Shown here one piece after another: positions 14,362-15,934 of a stretch of 15,934 nt of DNA. Under the pieces are notes generated by a model. The model did no database searches and was not told the DNA's origin. It worked only from the letters and a program-made list of their open reading frames with translations. Source of the DNA: AA29 sp041481445 (lineage in GTDB: Bacteria; Acidobacteriota; Vicinamibacteria; Fen-336). The stretch's first letter is position 1. Each line of letters starts with the position of its first letter. The translations under genes were made by a program, and so were the position numbers. The stretch covers positions 1 through 15,934 of the forward strand of contig JBGPBV010000154.1 in the NCBI GenBank assembly GCA_041481445.1, given 5' to 3'.

Positions 14362-15934
14362 CTAGCGGACGTCGATCCCGAGCTGCCCGGCCAGGAAGGC
14401 CATCTGCAGCGAGAGGTCCTCCACGACCTTGCCGATGGGCCGGCCGCCGGCGTGTCCGGCCTTGGTGTCGTAGAGGAGCAGCACGGGCCGTCCGGAAGCG
14501 GTGGCCGCCTGCATCCGCGCCGTCATCTTGCGCGCCTGGAGCGGCGGCACCCGCGTATCGGCGTCGCCCGTGGTGAAGAAGACCGCCGGGTACTTCGCGC
14601 CCCCCCGGACCTTCTGGTACGGCGAGTACGCGTAGAGGAAGAGGAACTGCTCGGGGAGGGAGGCGTTGCCGTATTCGAGGAGGGCGGGCGGGTTGTTGTT
14701 CTCGAAACGGTAGTACCCGACCATGTCGAGGTCGGGGAAATCGCAGAGCACGGCCCGGAACAGCTCGGGCCGCTGGGTGAAGGCCGCACCCATCAGCAGG
14801 CCGCCGTTGCTCGCCCCGCGGATGGCCAGGCGCTCGGGGCCCGTGTAGCCGTCGGCCACGAGCCGCTCGGCGGCGGCGATGAAGTCGTCGAAGACGTTCT
14901 GCTTCTTCTCCAGCATGCCCGCGCGGTGCCACTCCTCGCCGAACTCGCCGCCGCCGCGGAGGTTGGGGACGGCGTAGACGCCACCCTGCTCCATCCACCA
15001 GGCGGCGGAGGCACTGAAGGCGGGCAGGATGCTGACGTTGAACCCGCCGTAGCCGGTCAGGAGGGTGGGGCGGCGAGAGTCGAGGGCGAGGCCGCGGCGA
15101 TGGCTGACGAACATCGGCACGCGCGTCCCGTCCTTCGACGCGTACCAGACCTGGCGCGTCTCGAAGGCGGCGGCGTCGAACGGCACGGACGGGCGCCACC
15201 AGGCCTCGACCTTGCCCGTCCGCACGTCGGCGCGATAGGTGGCGCGCGGCGCGGTATACGACGTGAACTCGAAGAAGGCCTCGTCGTCGCCCCACTGGCC
15301 GCGGAGAGAGCCCGCGCTGCCGGGGCCGGGCAGGGAAAGGTCCGCGAGCCGCCGCCCGTCCAGCCCGTACCGCCGGAGCTGCGAGGCCACGTCGTGGAGG
15401 GCGTGGACGAGCAGGCCGTCGCCTGTGGGCAGGAAGCCCTGGATGGCGTCCGTCCCTTCGGGCACGATCTCGCGCCAGCGCTCCGGCGCGGGGTCCTCGA
15501 GGTCCACCTCGACGATCCGCCAGCGCGGCGCCCTCCAGTCCGTCTGGAGGATCAGCCTCTCCCCCGCGAACTGGGCCCGGAAGTGCGCGGGGACGTCCTT
15601 GACGACGGTGCGGATGGGAGCGGGGCCGGGAAGGTCCTGCACGAAGACGTCGTTGCGCGCCCATCCGTGCTCGACGGTGAGGAGCAGGTGGCGCCCGTCC
15701 TCGGAGACGTCGGCCCCCACCCATTGGCTCGGGCCGTACCCGCTGCCGAACACCTCCACGTCCCGGCCCGGCTCCGTCCCCAGCGCGTGATACCGGATCC
15801 GGATCCCCGTCTGGCGGCTCTGGGCCGCGTAGTAGAACCCGCTGCCGTCGGGCTTGAGGGACACCCCGCGATAGAGGCCGCGCGGGAGCACGTCCGGCCG
15901 GTCCGCGCGCCTGCCGACGTCGCGGACGTGCAGC
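14362..15934 (-). CDS. Prolyl oligopeptidase family serine peptidase (S9A), 5' end outside window
   Basis: Cleaves short peptides after proline. The frame is open to the window edge: 14 codons before the GTG at 15891 read LHVRDVGRRADRPD, normal S9A propeller sequence, so 15891 is not the start. About 523 residues are present; the family has about 700, so roughly the first 150-200 are missing, and a signal peptide cannot be judged. The beta-propeller runs to about residue 245 (numbered from 15891). The alpha/beta hydrolase domain begins at TLLTGYGGFN (276-285) and contains the oxyanion and strand region NLRGGGEFGEEWHRAG. The triad is Ser361 (RGASNGGLL), Asp445 (GDADTRVPP) and His480 (KAGHAGG), all present. 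It converges with GH127; with only 7 bases between stops there is no room for a separate terminator. Confidence 0.95.
   Translation of the reverse strand, partial: LHVRDVGRRADRPDVLPRGLYRGVSLKPDGSGFYYAAQSRQTGIRIRYHALGTEPGRDVEVFGSGYGPSQWVGADVSEDGRHLLLTVEHGWARNDVFVQDLPGPAPIRTVVKDVPAHFRAQFAGERLILQTDWRAPRWRIVEVDLEDPAPERWREIVPEGTDAIQGFLPTGDGLLVHALHDVASQLRRYGLDGRRLADLSLPGPGSAGSLRGQWGDDEAFFEFTSYTAPRATYRADVRTGKVEAWWRPSVPFDAAAFETRQVWYASKDGTRVPMFVSHRRGLALDSRRPTLLTGYGGFNVSILPAFSASAAWWMEQGGVYAVPNLRGGGEFGEEWHRAGMLEKKQNVFDDFIAAAERLVADGYTGPERLAIRGASNGGLLMGAAFTQRPELFRAVLCDFPDLDMVGYYRFENNNPPALLEYGNASLPEQFLFLYAYSPYQKVRGGAKYPAVFFTTGDADTRVPPLQARKMTARMQAATASGRPVLLLYDTKAGHAGGRPIGKVVEDLSLQMAFLAGQLGIDVR

Overview
This is a GC-rich stretch (my rough estimate is about 70% G+C) with ten tightly packed protein genes. 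No tRNA, rRNA, CRISPR array or insertion sequence is visible. The best lineage clue is the VWA gene, whose N-terminal strand motif, MIDAS site and 'ARKGYYA'-type C-terminus match the 'VWFA-related Acidobacterial domain' family. Together with the GC content and the set of secreted carbohydrate-active and peptidase genes, this suggests a soil or sediment Acidobacteriota-like bacterium. That assignment is inference; no marker gene is present.

Layout. The left edge holds the 3' part of an arylsulfatase gene (+), followed by a pirin and an aldo/keto reductase (+, 24 bases apart, probably co-transcribed). Next is a leftward block read GH43 glycosidase -> DUF3179 membrane protein -> VWA protein (8184 down to 3821). 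A ferritin-like membrane protein (8373-9611, +) diverges from GH43 across a 188-base region with three inverted repeats. A Tat-exported amidase (-) converges on the ferritin-like gene and diverges from a small SAM methyltransferase (+). The methyltransferase is followed 17 bases later by a GH127/GH146-type beta-L-arabinofuranosidase (+). The right edge holds the 3' two thirds or more of a prolyl oligopeptidase (-), convergent with the GH127 gene.

Main discovery. The DUF3179 gene (5319-6551, minus) is interrupted by one in-frame UGA at 6041-6039. It falls exactly where, as I recall the family, members have the first Cys of a Tyr-Cys-x-x-Cys motif, so the product would read Tyr-Sec-Thr-Leu-Cys. 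Twenty bases after the UGA the mRNA forms a hairpin with a perfect 6-bp stem and a GGUCU-containing apical loop, the loop sequence known from the Escherichia coli fdhF SECIS element. I interpret this as a membrane-anchored selenoprotein of a family with no assigned function, carrying a UxxC redox motif on the outer face of the membrane. An ordinary gene caller would split it into two fragments. No Sec machinery genes lie in the window.

How the genes work together. The sulfatase, GH43 and GH127 enzymes point to breakdown of arabinose- and xylose-containing, possibly sulfated, plant or algal polysaccharides. The amidase and prolyl oligopeptidase suggest use of amides and peptides. Pirin, aldo/keto reductase, the ferritin-like protein and the DUF3179 protein are redox or metal proteins. 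The gene order does not prove one pathway. There is no gene-free stretch longer than 300 bases; the longest is 8185-8372.
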